Counted from the stretch's first letter, positions 17,578 through 27,273 are shown. The stretch is DNA of 35,502 nucleotides from Janthinobacterium sp. GW458P (GCF_002127585.1 NZ_NEGZ01000003.1:1-35502); one strand, 5' to 3'. Made by a program: numbers and translations. The notes: generated from the letters alone by a model not told the origin.

Positions 17578-17741
17578 GGCGGGCCTTGGGCGTGTCTGGA
17601 CAAGCCACAGTAGGCCATTGCTTCCAGGTACGTTTTACGCCATGTCAAGCCAGCCGTTGCAGGGATCTTGCACGGCTTTTTTGACCGGAATATCACTTTA
17701 TTTCGATGCCACTTCGCTACGCTTATTTCATCCGGGGAATT

Positions 17742-17783
17742 TTGATCCACATCAAAGTTTTTTCGCGGTCAAACACTTACTCT
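17742..17783 (+). promoter_or_regulatory. FNR-dependent promoter of ccoNOQP
   Basis: TTGATCCACATCAA (17742-17755) is a perfect FNR consensus box. A -10-like TACTCT follows at 17778-17783. An inferred start near 17790 puts the box centre at -41.5, as at the aer promoter. The box half-sites and the spacing to the -10 match those upstream of aer, so both should respond alike. Confidence 0.88.
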
Positions 17784-17823
17784 CTGGCCACCATCATAAA
17801 TAGTAATTCCAGGGAGAGTCTTT

Positions 17824-19251
17824 GTGGATCAATCGCTGAACTATAACTACAAGATCGTGAAGCAATTCGCGGTCGCTACTGTGGTATGGGGCATCATCGG
17901 CATGCTGGTTGGCGTTATCATCGCCGCGCAGCTGGCCTGGCCTGCCCTGAACCTCGACATACCATGGCTGACATACGGACGTCTGCGTCCGCTGCACACG
18001 AATGCGGTGATTTTCGCCTTCGGCATCTGCGGCCTGTTCGCCACCTCGTACTACGTCGTGCAACGCACCTGCCAGGTGCGCCTGTTTTCCGACAAACTGG
18101 CCGCCTTCACGTTCTGGGGCTGGCAAGCCGTGATCCTGTGCGCGGTCGTCAGCCTGCCCATGGGCCTGACCCGCGGCAAGGAATACGCCGAACTGGAATG
18201 GCCTATCGCCATCCTCATCGCCGTCGTCTGGATCGCCTACGCCATCGTGTTCTTCGGCACCTTGATCAAGCGCAAGGTCAAGCACATCTACGTGGCCAAC
18301 TGGTTCTTCGGCGCCTACATCCTGGCCGTGACGATTCTGCACGTGGTCAATGGCGCCGTCATGCCAGCCTCGTTCACCAAGTCGTATTCCGCCTATGCGG
18401 GCGTGCAGGACGCCATGATCCAGTGGTGGTACGGCCATAACGCGGTGGGCTTCATCCTGACCGCCGGCTACCTGGGCATGGTCTACTACTTCATCCCGAA
18501 ACAGGCCGAGCGCCCCGTGTACTCGTACCGCCTGTCCATCGTCCACTTCTGGGCGCTGATCTTCACCTACATGTGGGCCGGCCCGCATCACCTGCACTAC
18601 ACGGCATTGCCTGACTGGACGCAATCGATCGGCATGGTCTTCTCGCTGGTCCTGCTGGCACCAAGCTGGGGCGGCATGATCAACGGCATCATGACCCTGT
18701 CGGGCGCCTGGCACAAGCTGCGCACCGACCCGATCCTGAAATTCATGATCGTTTCGCTGTCGTTCTACGGCATCGCCACCTTCGAAGGTCCGATGATGTC
18801 GATCAAGACCATCAACTCGCTGTCGCACTACACCGACTGGACCGTTGCCCACGTGCATGCGGGCGCCCTGGGCTGGGTCGGCTTCATCACCATGGGTTCG
18901 ATCTACTACCTGCTGCCGCGCCTGGCGGGCCGCACGCAGATGCACAGCACGCGCCTGGTCGACGTGCACTTCTGGGTGGCCACCATCGGCATCGTGCTGT
19001 ACATCGCCGCCATGTGGATCGCCGGCGTGATGCAGGGCCTGATGTGGCGCGCGGTCAATCCGGACGGCACCCTGACCTACACCTTTGTCGAGAGCGTGAA
19101 AGCAACGTATCCGTACTACGTGGTGCGCGTGGCCGGTGGCCTGCTGTACCTGTCGGGTATGTGCATCATGGGCTACAACACCTGGATGACCTTGCGCGGC
19201 AGCAAACTCCCCGTCGCCCGCATTCCGGAACTGAACGCGGCGCACGCCTGA
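17824..19251 (+). CDS. ccoN: cbb3-type cytochrome c oxidase subunit I
   Basis: The 475-residue catalytic subunit of the high-affinity cbb3 terminal oxidase, with 12 membrane helices. It starts at GTG 17824 behind AGGGAGAG. Metal ligands are visible: H58 (PLHTNAV) for low-spin haem b, H205 ([10 protein letters not shown]) and H255/H256 (WAGPHHLHY) for CuB, and H343/H345 ([12 protein letters not shown]) for the haem irons. Tyr249 in [10 protein letters not shown] is in the position of the cross-linked active-site tyrosine of cbb3 enzymes. It reduces oxygen to water and pumps protons. It is the first gene of ccoNOQP-ccoG-fixH and has its own FNR box. Confidence 0.98.
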   Translation: MDQSLNYNYKIVKQFAVATVVWGIIGMLVGVIIAAQLAWPALNLDIPWLTYGRLRPLHTNAVIFAFGICGLFATSYYVVQRTCQVRLFSDKLAAFTFWGWQAVILCAVVSLPMGLTRGKEYAELEWPIAILIAVVWIAYAIVFFGTLIKRKVKHIYVANWFFGAYILAVTILHVVNGAVMPASFTKSYSAYAGVQDAMIQWWYGHNAVGFILTAGYLGMVYYFIPKQAERPVYSYRLSIVHFWALIFTYMWAGPHHLHYTALPDWTQSIGMVFSLVLLAPSWGGMINGIMTLSGAWHKLRTDPILKFMIVSLSFYGIATFEGPMMSIKTINSLSHYTDWTVAHVHAGALGWVGFITMGSIYYLLPRLAGRTQMHSTRLVDVHFWVATIGIVLYIAAMWIAGVMQGLMWRAVNPDGTLTYTFVESVKATYPYYVVRVAGGLLYLSGMCIMGYNTWMTLRGSKLPVARIPELNAAHA

Positions 19252-19266
19252 TAGGAGCAAAAGCAA

Positions 19267-19881
19267 ATGAAATTTTCACATGCATGGATTGAGAGAAACC
19301 CCTGGCTGCTGATCGCCCTGGTCACGGTGGTGATCAGCATCGGCGGCGCCGTCGAGATCGTCCCCCTGTTCTTCCAGAAGAGCACGACGGAGCCGGTCGC
19401 CGGCCTGAAGCCGTATTCGCCGCTGCGCCTGGCGGGCCGCGACATCTACGTGCGCGAAGGCTGCTACAACTGCCACTCGCAGATGGTGCGTCCGCTGCGC
19501 GCGGAAACGGAACGCTATGGCCACTATTCGGTCGCCGGCGAGTTCGTGTATGACCGTCCGTTCCAGTGGGGTTCCAAGCGCACGGGGCCGGACCTGGCCC
19601 GCGTGGGCGCCCGCTACAGCGACGAATGGCACCGCACGCACTTGAACAACCCGCGCGACGTGGTGCCCGAGTCGAACATGCCGGCCTACCCCTGGCTGGC
19701 GAAGACCAAGCTGGTGCCCGACGACATCATGCCGAAGATGCGCGCCCTGAAGCGCCTGGGCCAGCCGTACAGCGATGAAGAAATCGCCGCCGGCCCGGCA
19801 CAGCTGCAGGACAAGACGGAAGAGGACGCCCTGGTCGCCTATCTGCAAGGCCTCGGTACATTAATCAAAACAAGGAATTAG
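19267..19881 (+). CDS. ccoO: cbb3-type cytochrome c oxidase subunit II (mono-haem)
   Basis: A 204-residue membrane-anchored cytochrome c. An N-terminal helix (~12-36) is followed by the haem-binding CYNCH (C66-H70) in [17 protein letters not shown] later [10 protein letters not shown] supplies the axial methionine. [21 protein letters not shown] is typical of CcoO. It passes electrons from CcoP to the CcoN active site. It lies 15 bp after ccoN and 1 bp before ccoQ. Confidence 0.97.
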   Translation: MKFSHAWIERNPWLLIALVTVVISIGGAVEIVPLFFQKSTTEPVAGLKPYSPLRLAGRDIYVREGCYNCHSQMVRPLRAETERYGHYSVAGEFVYDRPFQWGSKRTGPDLARVGARYSDEWHRTHLNNPRDVVPESNMPAYPWLAKTKLVPDDIMPKMRALKRLGQPYSDEEIAAGPAQLQDKTEEDALVAYLQGLGTLIKTRN

Positions 19882-19882
19882 C

Positions 19883-20086
19883 ATGGCAATCGAGAACCTG
19901 TTTGACAGCGCCAGCAGCGTCATGACGGTGGTTTCCTTTATGACGTTCGTGGGCATCCTGTGGTGGACTTTCAGCCGCAGCAATGGCGACTTCGACGCGG
20001 CGGCACGCCTGCCGTTCGCCGACGAGGCGCTCGACTATCCGGCCGAGGCCGAGATGAACCTGGCGAAGGAGCGCAACCATGGCTGA
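19883..20086 (+). CDS. ccoQ: cbb3 oxidase small subunit CcoQ (FixQ)
   Basis: A 67-residue protein with a single hydrophobic helix (VMTVVSFMTFVGILWWTF) and a charged tail with FADEALDYPAEAE. Size, position and the WWTF-SRSN boundary fit CcoQ, which stabilises the oxidase complex. AAGGA lies 8 nt before its ATG. It overlaps ccoP by 8 bp. Confidence 0.9.
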   Translation: MAIENLFDSASSVMTVVSFMTFVGILWWTFSRSNGDFDAAARLPFADEALDYPAEAEMNLAKERNHG

Positions 20087-20999
20087 CTTTACCAATGGCT
20101 TCTGGAATATCTATGTCATCGTGCTGTCCCTGCTGGGCATCATCGGCTGCGGCGTGCTGCTGTACTCGCAGTCGAAAGTGAAAGTGGCCGCCGGCGCCCC
20201 CGCCGACGGCACCACGGGCCACGTCTGGGACGAGGACTTGAAGGAACTCAATACGCCGATGCCGCGCTGGTGGATGTGGTTGTTCTACATCACCATCGTC
20301 TTCGCGCTGGCCTACCTGTTCCTGTACCCGGGCCTGGGCAACTATGCGGGCAGTCTGGGCTGGAAATCCACGGGCCAGTACGAGGAAGAGCTGAAGAAGG
20401 CGGAAGCCGACTACGGTCCCCTGTTCAACAAGTACCTGAGCCAGGACCTGAAGACGGTGGCCGCCGATCCGCAGGCGCAAGCCATCGGCCAGCGTCTGTT
20501 CCTGACCTACTGCGCGCAATGCCACGGTTCGGATGCGCGCGGCAACAAGGGCTTCCCCAACCTGACGGACAAGGACTGGCTGTATGGCGGTGATCCTGCC
20601 ACCATCAAGACCACCATCCTGCACGGCCGCAATGGCCAGATGCCGCCGATGGGCGCCGCGCTCGGTTCCGAGAAGGATATCGAGAACGTGGCCCACTACG
20701 TGCTGAGCCTGTCCGGCTCCACCTCGGACCCCGTCAAATCCGTGCTGGGCAAGGGCAAGTTCGGCGCCTGCATGGCCTGTCACGGCGCCGATGCGAAGGG
20801 CAACCCGATGCTGGGCGCGCCTAACCTGACGGACAAGGTCTGGCTGTACGGCGGCAGCGCCGATACCATCATGGAAACCATCCGCAAGGGGCGCAACAAC
20901 ACCATGCCGGCATTCAGCGATTTCCTTGGGGAATCAAAAGTGCACGTGCTGTCAGCCTATGTCTGGAGCTTGTCGAATCCCCAGACGCCCGTGAAATGA
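20079..20999 (+). CDS. ccoP: cbb3-type cytochrome c oxidase subunit III (di-haem)
   Basis: A 306-residue di-haem cytochrome c that takes electrons from soluble cytochrome c. There are two N-terminal membrane helices (~10-30 and ~64-85), the longer CcoP form. The periplasmic part has two haem c motifs, CAQCH (145-149) and CMACH (231-235), each followed by a Met-containing ligand segment (GQMPPMGAAL and NTMPAFSDFL). The two halves share the NLTDKxWLYGG pattern, showing an internal duplication. It overlaps ccoQ and is followed after 4 bp by ccoG. Confidence 0.97.
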   Translation: MADFTNGFWNIYVIVLSLLGIIGCGVLLYSQSKVKVAAGAPADGTTGHVWDEDLKELNTPMPRWWMWLFYITIVFALAYLFLYPGLGNYAGSLGWKSTGQYEEELKKAEADYGPLFNKYLSQDLKTVAADPQAQAIGQRLFLTYCAQCHGSDARGNKGFPNLTDKDWLYGGDPATIKTTILHGRNGQMPPMGAALGSEKDIENVAHYVLSLSGSTSDPVKSVLGKGKFGACMACHGADAKGNPMLGAPNLTDKVWLYGGSADTIMETIRKGRNNTMPAFSDFLGESKVHVLSAYVWSLSNPQTPVK

Positions 21000-21003
21000 T
21001 GTA

Positions 21004-22386
21004 ATGGAACCTCAAGTCATCAAGATGTATGCGGCCCGCGAGCAAATCTACCCTCGCGAGGCCAAAGGACGCTACGCTACCTGGCGATGGGTGTGCGTGT
21101 GGCTTACCCAGCTCGCGTTCTACGGCTTGCCGTGGTTGACCTGGAATGGCAGGCAAGCCCTGCTGTTCGATTTGACCACGCGCAAGTTCTACATTTTCGG
21201 CGTCGTGCTGTGGCCCCAGGATTTCATCTATCTGGCGGCCCTGCTGATCATCTGTGCCTATCTGCTGTTCCTCGTCACGGCCATTGCGGGGCGGGTGTGG
21301 TGCGGGTTTTCCTGCCCGCAAACGGTGTACACGGAAATCTTCCTGTGGGTCGAACGCCGCATCGAAGGCACGCGCAGCGCGCGCATGGCCCTCGACAAGC
21401 AGGGCCCGTCGCTGCGCAAGACGGCCAAGAAGACGGCCAAGCACCTGGTGTGGGGCGCCATCGCCCTGTGGACGGGCTTTACCTTTGTCGGCTACTTCAC
21501 GCCGATCAAGGAACTCGCGCATTCCGTGCAGACCCTCAACTTTGGTCCCTGGGAATGGTTCTGGGTCTTGTTCTACAGCCTGGCAACCTACGGCAACGCG
21601 GGCTGGCTGCGCGAGCAGGTGTGCAAATACATGTGCCCCTACGCGCGTTTCCAGAGCGCCATGTTCGACCAGGACACGCTGATCATCACCTACGATGCCA
21701 AGCGGGGCGAACCACGCGGCGCGCTGAGCAAGAAGGCCGGCAACAACGACAAGCTGGGCGACTGCATCGATTGCACCCTGTGCGTGCAGGTGTGTCCGAC
21801 CGGTATCGATATCCGCAACGGCCTGCAGTATGAGTGCATCGGCTGCGCCGCCTGCGTCGATGCCTGCAACAGCGTGATGGACAAGGTCGACCGGCCGCGG
21901 GGACTGGTACGCTACAGTACCGACCATGCGATGGAAAACAACTTCGATTCGAAGCAGATACGCCAGCGCGCCATGCGCCCGCGCGTGCTGATCTACACCT
22001 CCATCCTGGCCCTGATCATCATCGCCGTGTGTACGTCGCTGGCCCTGCGCACGCCCCTGAAAATGGACGTGATCCGCGACCGCGGTTCGATGGGACGCGA
22101 AGTGGAGGACGGCATGATCGAAAACGTCTACCGCCTGCAGATCATGAACACCTCGGAGCAAAGCCAGCATTTCAAGATCAGCGCATCGGGCTTGCCGGGC
22201 CTGACCTTGCTGACGCGCGAAGAAGTGACCTTGCAGCCGACGGAAACGCTGGGCTGGCCGATCCGCCTGCGCGTGCCGCACGGCGTGGGCGAAAAGGGCT
22301 CGAACAAGATTGCAATCGAATTGCAATCGCTGGACGACCCGTCGCTGCATGTGCGTGAAAGCGCGGTCTTCATCGTGCCGCGGTAA
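21004..22386 (+). CDS. ccoG: cbb3 oxidase accessory ferredoxin-like protein CcoG (FixG/RdxA)
   Basis: A 460-residue inner-membrane iron-sulfur protein. It has several N-terminal helices, CGFSCPQ (C100/C104) typical of CcoG, and two 4Fe-4S motifs: C254-C257-C260-C264 ending in CP, and C278-C281-C284-C288. A further helix at ~326-346 precedes a periplasmic immunoglobulin-like C-terminal domain (residues ~350-460). In Rhodobacter, CcoG reduces Cu(II) to Cu(I) so that copper can reach the oxidase. It belongs to the ccoNOQP transcript. After it lies a 147-bp gap carrying a pair of inverted palindromic repeats. Confidence 0.96.
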   Translation: MEPQVIKMYAAREQIYPREAKGRYATWRWVCVWLTQLAFYGLPWLTWNGRQALLFDLTTRKFYIFGVVLWPQDFIYLAALLIICAYLLFLVTAIAGRVWCGFSCPQTVYTEIFLWVERRIEGTRSARMALDKQGPSLRKTAKKTAKHLVWGAIALWTGFTFVGYFTPIKELAHSVQTLNFGPWEWFWVLFYSLATYGNAGWLREQVCKYMCPYARFQSAMFDQDTLIITYDAKRGEPRGALSKKAGNNDKLGDCIDCTLCVQVCPTGIDIRNGLQYECIGCAACVDACNSVMDKVDRPRGLVRYSTDHAMENNFDSKQIRQRAMRPRVLIYTSILALIIIAVCTSLALRTPLKMDVIRDRGSMGREVEDGMIENVYRLQIMNTSEQSQHFKISASGLPGLTLLTREEVTLQPTETLGWPIRLRVPHGVGEKGSNKIAIELQSLDDPSLHVRESAVFIVPR

Positions 22387-22395
22387 CGGTGATGC

Positions 22396-22424
22396 GGGGT
22401 CGGGCCCTCCGGGTCCGCCCCCGG
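22396..22424 (+). repeat. 29-bp GC-rich palindromic repeat, copy 1
   Basis: The copy starts GGGGTCGGGCCC and ends GGGTCCGCCCCCGG. It is an imperfect palindrome able to form a hairpin. Copy 2 (22493-22521) is an inverted relative and copy 3 is at 27274-27302. It lies 10 bp after the ccoG stop codon. All three copies are intergenic, so this looks like a REP-type family. Confidence 0.75.
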
Positions 22425-22492
22425 TATTTTCGCCGCAGGAGTATCATCAATCATGCGTTGGGTTGATTTTATGCTCAACCCGGAAGCAAAAG

Positions 22493-22521
22493 CCGGGGGC
22501 AGGCCCACAGGGTCTGGCCCC
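22493..22521 (-). repeat. 29-bp GC-rich palindromic repeat, copy 2 (inverted)
   Basis: Read on the minus strand it starts GGGGCCAGACCC and ends GCCCCCGG, matching copy 1 at about 22 of 29 positions. Facing copy 1 over a 68-bp spacer, the pair forms a BIME-like unit in the ccoG-fixH gap; the GCCCCCGG ends of the two copies face inwards. It ends 12 bp before the fixH start codon and 1 bp before its AAGGAG ribosome site, so folding could affect translation. Confidence 0.72.
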
Positions 22522-22533
22522 AAGGAGAACACA

Positions 22534-23058
22534 ATGTCCGACAGTCTGAAACTGCAAGCCCCCGTTGCCCCGTGGTACAAGCACCGCTGGCCATGGCTGC
22601 TGATGATCGGTCCCGGCCTGTCCGTGGTCGTCGGCAGCTTCATGGGCTATATTGCGTTTACGCAACCCGATGCGCTGGTGGTGGGCGATTATTACAAGCA
22701 GGGCAAGGCCATCAACCAGGATTTGAAGCGCGACACGATCGCCAGCGACCTGGCGATGGATACGACCCTGGCGTATGACGTCGCTGCAGCGCGCCTGAGC
22801 GGCTCCGTGCACAGCTTCGGCAAGGCGTACCAGAAGCCTTTGCTGCTGCACCTGGCGCATGCGACCCTGCCGGAAAAGGATATCAAGCTGCTGGTGCAGC
22901 CCGATGCGGCCGGCAATTTCTCGGTGGCGCTGCCGATGCTCGAACGCAGCCGCTGGCAGGTGCTGGTGGAAAACGACAAGCGCGAATGGCGCCTGTCCGG
23001 CATCTGGACCTGGCCGCTGCAGCGCAGCATCGCGCTGCACGCCGATGAGGAACTATAA
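22534..23058 (+). CDS. fixH: FixH/CcoH family cbb3 assembly protein
   Basis: A 174-residue membrane-anchored protein. The start at 22534 has AAGGAG 7-12 nt upstream; an in-frame ATG at 22453 is rejected because it would read through the palindromic repeat. The basic WYKHRWPWLLMIGPG precedes one helix (~20-42). After it come the conserved PDALVVGDYYKQGKAINQDL and a periplasmic beta domain with LxHATLPEKD. FixH/CcoH is thought to assist cbb3 assembly and possibly copper insertion. It is the last gene of the cco cluster and converges on fnr. Confidence 0.9.
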   Translation: MSDSLKLQAPVAPWYKHRWPWLLMIGPGLSVVVGSFMGYIAFTQPDALVVGDYYKQGKAINQDLKRDTIASDLAMDTTLAYDVAAARLSGSVHSFGKAYQKPLLLHLAHATLPEKDIKLLVQPDAAGNFSVALPMLERSRWQVLVENDKREWRLSGIWTWPLQRSIALHADEEL

Positions 23059-23109
23059 CGTACAGTGGCGGGAAAACCGTAGCGAGCGGCAGTGATTTGT
23101 GGCTGAGAA

Positions 23110-23132
23110 GCACAGCTGTGCTATAGCACAGC
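23110..23132. other. Overlapping palindromes between fixH and fnr
   Basis: A perfect 18-bp palindrome GCTGTGCTATAGCACAGC (23115-23132) overlaps a 12-bp one, GCACAGCTGTGC (23110-23121), in the 124-bp gap between the convergent fixH and fnr genes. It may form a hairpin that ends or protects both transcripts. There is no long T-tract on either side. The whole 23080-23175 stretch looks like a dispersed intergenic repeat, but no second copy is in the window. Confidence 0.5.
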
Positions 23133-23182
23133 GAGCATCGCAGGCCGCAAAGCGCGACGCGCAGTCGGTTTTGACGGTGCGG

Positions 23183-23941
23183 TTATTTGCAGACGTCCGT
23201 ACCGGCCGTAATGGCCTTCAATTTCGCTGGCTGCAGGATTTCAATCTCGCGGTTCGACACGCGCAGCCAGCCTTCCTTCTTGAATTTCGACAATAAACGG
23301 CTGACGCTTTCGATGGTCAGTCCCAGGTAGTTGCCGATTTCCTCGCGCGACATGCGCAGCTGGAATTTGCTGCTCGAATAGCCGCGCGCTTCATAGCGCG
23401 ACGCCAGGTTGACGATGAAGGCGGCAAAGCGCTGCGTCGCCTGCATGTTACCTAAAAGCAACATAACGCTTTGCTCGCGCGTGATTTCCTGGCTCATCAT
23501 GCGGTGGAAATGGCGCAGCAGGGTCGGCATATTGCCCAGCAATTGTTCCAGGCTGGAAAACGGGATTTCACATACTTCGCTGTCTTCCAGCGCCACCGCA
23601 TTACAGTGGTGGCGGTCGGCGCTGATGGCGTCCATGCCCAGCAGTTCGCCCGCCATCTGGAAACCCGTCACCTGCTCTTCGCCGCCCGGATTGATCTGGT
23701 AGGTCTTGAAGTGGCCCAGGCGGATCGCGTACAGGTTCTGGAACGAGTCGCCGATGCGGAACAGCGAGGCGCCGCGCGCGATCTTGCGGCGGCGGCCGAT
23801 GATCTGGTCCAGCCTGTCCATGTCGCCCACGTCGAGGCCCATCGGCAGGCACAATTGATGCATGCTGCAGGTCGAGCATCGCGCACGCAACGCTTCCACG
23901 TTCACGGTGGGCAAGGTTGGAGAGAGTAGCGCTTCAGTCAT
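23183..23941 (-). CDS. fnr: FNR-family oxygen-sensing transcription regulator
   Basis: A 252-residue CRP/FNR protein, almost the same length as E. coli FNR. All four cluster ligands are in place: C22, C25 and C31 in CSTCSMHQLC, and C124 in SEVCEIPF. The cyclic-nucleotide-like beta barrel (~35-150) is followed by a dimer helix and a helix-turn-helix containing SREEIGNYLGLTIESVSRLL. Its recognition residues E-x-x-S-R are those that read TTGAT-N4-ATCAA. The start is ATG 23941 (AAAAGG upstream); an upstream ATG at 23986 lies in the promoter region. It should activate the aer and ccoN promoters under low oxygen. Confidence 0.95.
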   Translation of the reverse strand: MTEALLSPTLPTVNVEALRARCSTCSMHQLCLPMGLDVGDMDRLDQIIGRRRKIARGASLFRIGDSFQNLYAIRLGHFKTYQINPGGEEQVTGFQMAGELLGMDAISADRHHCNAVALEDSEVCEIPFSSLEQLLGNMPTLLRHFHRMMSQEITREQSVMLLLGNMQATQRFAAFIVNLASRYEARGYSSSKFQLRMSREEIGNYLGLTIESVSRLLSKFKKEGWLRVSNREIEILQPAKLKAITAGTDVCK

Positions 23942-24181
23942 GTCGGTACCTTTTAGAAAATGCAATAACAAGTTTACTGCATACACGGTTGCCGTGTGCC
24001 AATTTCACCGTAATTTCGCTGAATAAACGACGTTCGGACTTTAATTATATGGCAACATCGTCAAAAGCCCGTGCGGGGCGGGCCATTTGCGCGGCGCCGC
24101 TTGCCAAGTTGATGTATTGATAGGAAAATTCCTAACGGCATTATCTGCCGCCTGTAGCGCCCGGTACCGAAAAAGGAAATC
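23942..24181. promoter_or_regulatory. Divergent fnr / hybrid-kinase control region
   Basis: This 240-bp gap has no gene. On the fnr side a perfect inverted repeat ACACGG-TTG-CCGTGT sits at 23983-23997, about 45 bp before the fnr start, possibly an operator. On the kinase side TAGGAA-AA-TTCCTA (24121-24134) is a second inverted repeat. TTGATGTATTGATA at 24109-24122 resembles FNR half-sites but in direct, not inverted, orientation. No clear consensus promoter was assigned. Confidence 0.4.
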
Positions 24182-27100
24182 ATGAAGCCTCTCGGCATCA
24201 AAGCAAAAGTCGCGCTGGCAACCAGCCTGACCTCGATCGCCATGATCGCGCTGGTCACCATGATCCAGGTGCAGCACATGCGCGACGACTTCACCCGAGT
24301 TCTGCTGAGCCAGCAGTCATCGCTGATCACCCGCACCGCCGCCGAGCTCGATGACAAGCTGGCCATGCTGCTGCAAATCGTCACCCTGACGGCCAGGCAG
24401 CAGCCGCCGGAACTGATCGCGCAGCCCGCCCAGTTGCGCCAGTACTATTCGCGCCGCTCGATGCTGGTGCTGTTCGACGACGTGCTGGTGCTCGACGCGC
24501 ACGGCGCCGTCGTGGCCGACATGCCGGAAGTGGCGGGGCGCGCCGGCATCAACGTGGCCGAGCGCGAGTACTTCCAGACCGTGCTGCGCACGCGCCAGCC
24601 CATGATCACCGAACCGATGCTGGGCAAGTCCAGCGGCATGCCCATCGTGCAGATGGTGGCGCCCGTGCTGGCCGCCGACGGCCAGGTGGCCGGCGTGGTG
24701 ATCGGCGTATTGCGCCTGTACAAGGATAACCTGCTGGGGCGTTTGCGCACGGAAAAGATCGGCAAGAGCGGCTATTACTTCATCCTCACGCGCGGCGCCG
24801 TGCCGCGCTACGTGCTGCACCCCGACACCAGCCGCTTGCTGCAGCCGCGCAAGCCGAACGCCAACCTGACCACCACGCAGCTGCTGAAGGACGACGGCGA
24901 AGGCAGCATGGTCAGCACCAACAGCCGCGGCATCACGGCCGTCAACAGCTTCAAGCGCCTGAAATCCGTGAACTGGCTGCTGGCCGCCTCGCTGCCCCTC
25001 GACGACGCCTTCGAGCCGTTCGACGGCGTGCTGTACCGGCTGGTGCTGTGGAGCATCCTCGCCTCGCTGCTGGCCGCGTCGGTGCTGGGCTGGGTCACCG
25101 TGCGCCTGCTCTCGCCCCTGGTGCGCCTGCGCGACACCCTGCAGGCCCTGCGCACCAGCGGCAGCCGCTTCACCCCCGTTCCCGTGCAGCAGCGCGACGA
25201 GATCGGCGAGCTGACGGAAGCGTTCAACAGCCTGATGAGCGAACGCGACCGGCTGCAGCAGGAGCTCGAAGCGCGCGCGGCCGAGCTGGAACAGGAGCGT
25301 GACCGGGCCGAGGCGGCCAACCGCGCGAAGAGCGATTTCGTGGCCAACATGAGCCATGAAATCCGCACGCCCCTCAATGCCGTGCTGGGCATGGTGTATC
25401 TGTTAGGCAATACCAAGCTCGATACGGAACAGCGCAAATACCTGACCATGGTGCGCGTGGCGGGCCAGTCGCTGCTGGGCATCCTGAACGATGTGCTCGA
25501 CTATTCGAAGATCGAGGCGCGCCGCATGGAGCTGTCGCCCGTCGAATTCGACCTCGACGAGGTCATGAACACGCTGGCCACGACGATGACGATGAATGCG
25601 GGCGAAAAGGAACTGGAGCTGGCCATCGCCGTCGAAGCGGACGTGCCGCGGCGCCTCATGGGCGACGCCCAGCGCCTGCAGCAGATTCTCGTCAACCTGG
25701 CCGGCAACGCCATCAAGTTTACCGAGAGCGGCGAAGTGGTGGTGGCCGTCAGCCTGGCCGACAGCCAGCAAGGCCGCGCCTGGCTGCGCTTCGAAGTGCG
25801 CGATACGGGCATCGGCATGACACAGTTGCAGCAACAGCAATTGTTTGCCGCGTTTTCGCAGGGCGACCAGAGCATCACGCGGCGCTTCGGCGGCACGGGG
25901 CTGGGCCTGGCCATCAGCAAGCAGCTGATCCACATGATGGGCGGCGACATCGCCGTCGCCAGCAGCGAAGGCAAGGGCAGCCGCTTCTGGTTCAGCGTGC
26001 CGTTCGAGCTGCTGGCGCAGCCGGCCGAAACGCGGCGCACGCCGGCCCTGGGCCATCTGCGCCTGCTGGTGGCCGACGATAACCGCACCACGCGCGAACT
26101 GATCGTCAAGCTGATCGAGGCCTGGGGCTGGAACGCCGACGAGGTCGATTCCGGCTTTGCCGCCATCGAGCTGTACCGCGAGCGCCTGGCGCAGCAGCAG
26201 CCCTACGACGTGGTGCTGGCCGACTGGCACATGCCCGTGATGGACGGCCTGGCCACGGCCAAGGCCATCCGCCAGGCGGCCGCCGGCCAGCGCCAGCCCA
26301 TCGTCGTGATGGTCAACGCCTTCGCCCGCAACCACCTCGAGGAAATCTCCAGCGCGGCCGAGGCCGACGTCGTGCTGATGAAGCCGATCACGGGATCGAG
26401 CCTGTTCGACGCCCTGCACCAGGCGCTGATCGCCAAGCACGACGGCGGCGAACAGCACATCCTGCACCAGCCGCTGGGCACGCAACTGGCCGGCGTGCAT
26501 TTCCTGCTGGTGGAAGACAATCATTTGAACCAGGCCGTGGCGCGCGGCATCCTCGAACACATGGGCGCCACCCTGGACGTGGTCGGCGACGGCTTGCAGG
26601 CCGTGGAACGGCTGCGCACGGAAGCGCTGCGCTACGACATCGTGCTGATGGACATGCAGATGCCCGTCATGGACGGCTTCAGCGCCACCCACATCATCCG
26701 CACGGAACTGCGCCTGACCCTGCCCGTGATCGCCATGACGGCCGGCGTGCTGGCGTCCGAGCGCGAGCGCTGCATGACGGCCGGCATCAGCGACTTCATC
26801 GCCAAGCCCGTGGTGGTGGAAGAGATGATGGCCGTCATCGCGCGCCACCTGCCGAAGCGCCCGCCAGTGCAGACGGCCGGGCCGGCGCGCGTCGCCGATG
26901 AAGAAGTGTTTTCCATGGCCCCTTTGATGCGCGTGATGGGGCGCGACGCCAAGGGGCGCGGCGTGCTGCGGCGCATGGTGGAAGACGCGCTGAACAAGGG
27001 CATGACGCCCCTGCGCGACGCCGAAACGGCCCTGCAGGCGGGCCGCCACAGCGACGTGGCGCGCATCCTGCACAGCGTGCGCGGCTCCGTCGGCACCCTG

Positions 27101-27256
27101 GGCACGAAGCGCCTGATCCGCGCCGCCTTCGCCACCGAGGAAGCCATCGACGGCGGCCGCCTGGACGAGGTGCCGGCGCTGCTGGCACGCACGGCGCAGG
27201 AGCTGGAGCAGGCGCTGGCGGCCGCGGCGGATTGGTTGTCCAGGCTGAAGGATTAA
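24182..27256 (+). CDS. Hybrid sensor histidine kinase (sensor-HAMP-HisKA-HATPase-REC-REC-Hpt)
   Basis: A 1024-residue multi-step phosphorelay kinase. A first membrane helix (~8-28) and a second (~283-305) enclose a ~250-residue periplasmic sensor resembling a Cache-type domain. Then come HAMP (~305-360), HisKA with H392 in [10 protein letters not shown], and an ATPase domain with NAIKF, DTGIGM and [10 protein letters not shown]. The first receiver (~620-750) has D681 in [10 protein letters not shown]. The second (~775-890) has D824 in [12 protein letters not shown]-terminal Hpt domain has H964 in [20 protein letters not shown] precedes the start. No response regulator gene is adjacent, so its output partner is unknown. 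A palindromic repeat follows its stop codon. Confidence 0.93.
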   Translation: MKPLGIKAKVALATSLTSIAMIALVTMIQVQHMRDDFTRVLLSQQSSLITRTAAELDDKLAMLLQIVTLTARQQPPELIAQPAQLRQYYSRRSMLVLFDDVLVLDAHGAVVADMPEVAGRAGINVAEREYFQTVLRTRQPMITEPMLGKSSGMPIVQMVAPVLAADGQVAGVVIGVLRLYKDNLLGRLRTEKIGKSGYYFILTRGAVPRYVLHPDTSRLLQPRKPNANLTTTQLLKDDGEGSMVSTNSRGITAVNSFKRLKSVNWLLAASLPLDDAFEPFDGVLYRLVLWSILASLLAASVLGWVTVRLLSPLVRLRDTLQALRTSGSRFTPVPVQQRDEIGELTEAFNSLMSERDRLQQELEARAAELEQERDRAEAANRAKSDFVANMSHEIRTPLNAVLGMVYLLGNTKLDTEQRKYLTMVRVAGQSLLGILNDVLDYSKIEARRMELSPVEFDLDEVMNTLATTMTMNAGEKELELAIAVEADVPRRLMGDAQRLQQILVNLAGNAIKFTESGEVVVAVSLADSQQGRAWLRFEVRDTGIGMTQLQQQQLFAAFSQGDQSITRRFGGTGLGLAISKQLIHMMGGDIAVASSEGKGSRFWFSVPFELLAQPAETRRTPALGHLRLLVADDNRTTRELIVKLIEAWGWNADEVDSGFAAIELYRERLAQQQPYDVVLADWHMPVMDGLATAKAIRQAAAGQRQPIVVMVNAFARNHLEEISSAAEADVVLMKPITGSSLFDALHQALIAKHDGGEQHILHQPLGTQLAGVHFLLVEDNHLNQAVARGILEHMGATLDVVGDGLQAVERLRTEALRYDIVLMDMQMPVMDGFSATHIIRTELRLTLPVIAMTAGVLASERERCMTAGISDFIAKPVVVEEMMAVIARHLPKRPPVQTAGPARVADEEVFSMAPLMRVMGRDAKGRGVLRRMVEDALNKGMTPLRDAETALQAGRHSDVARILHSVRGSVGTLGTKRLIRAAFATEEAIDGGRLDEVPALLARTAQELEQALAAAADWLSRLKD

Positions 27257-27273
27257 GCCTGCAACGTAAAACT

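Noticed and set aside
17373..17750. Minus-strand ORF across the ccoN promoter and the tle3 start
   Set aside because: It overlaps the FNR box and runs out of frame with the lipase; no family resemblance.
22453..22533. Upstream start of fixH at 22453
   Set aside because: It would translate the palindromic repeat; AAGGAG and the conserved N-terminus support 22534.
24109..24122. TTGATGTATTGATA as an FNR box
   Set aside because: The half-sites are in direct rather than inverted orientation, so it does not fit TTGAT-N4-ATCAA.
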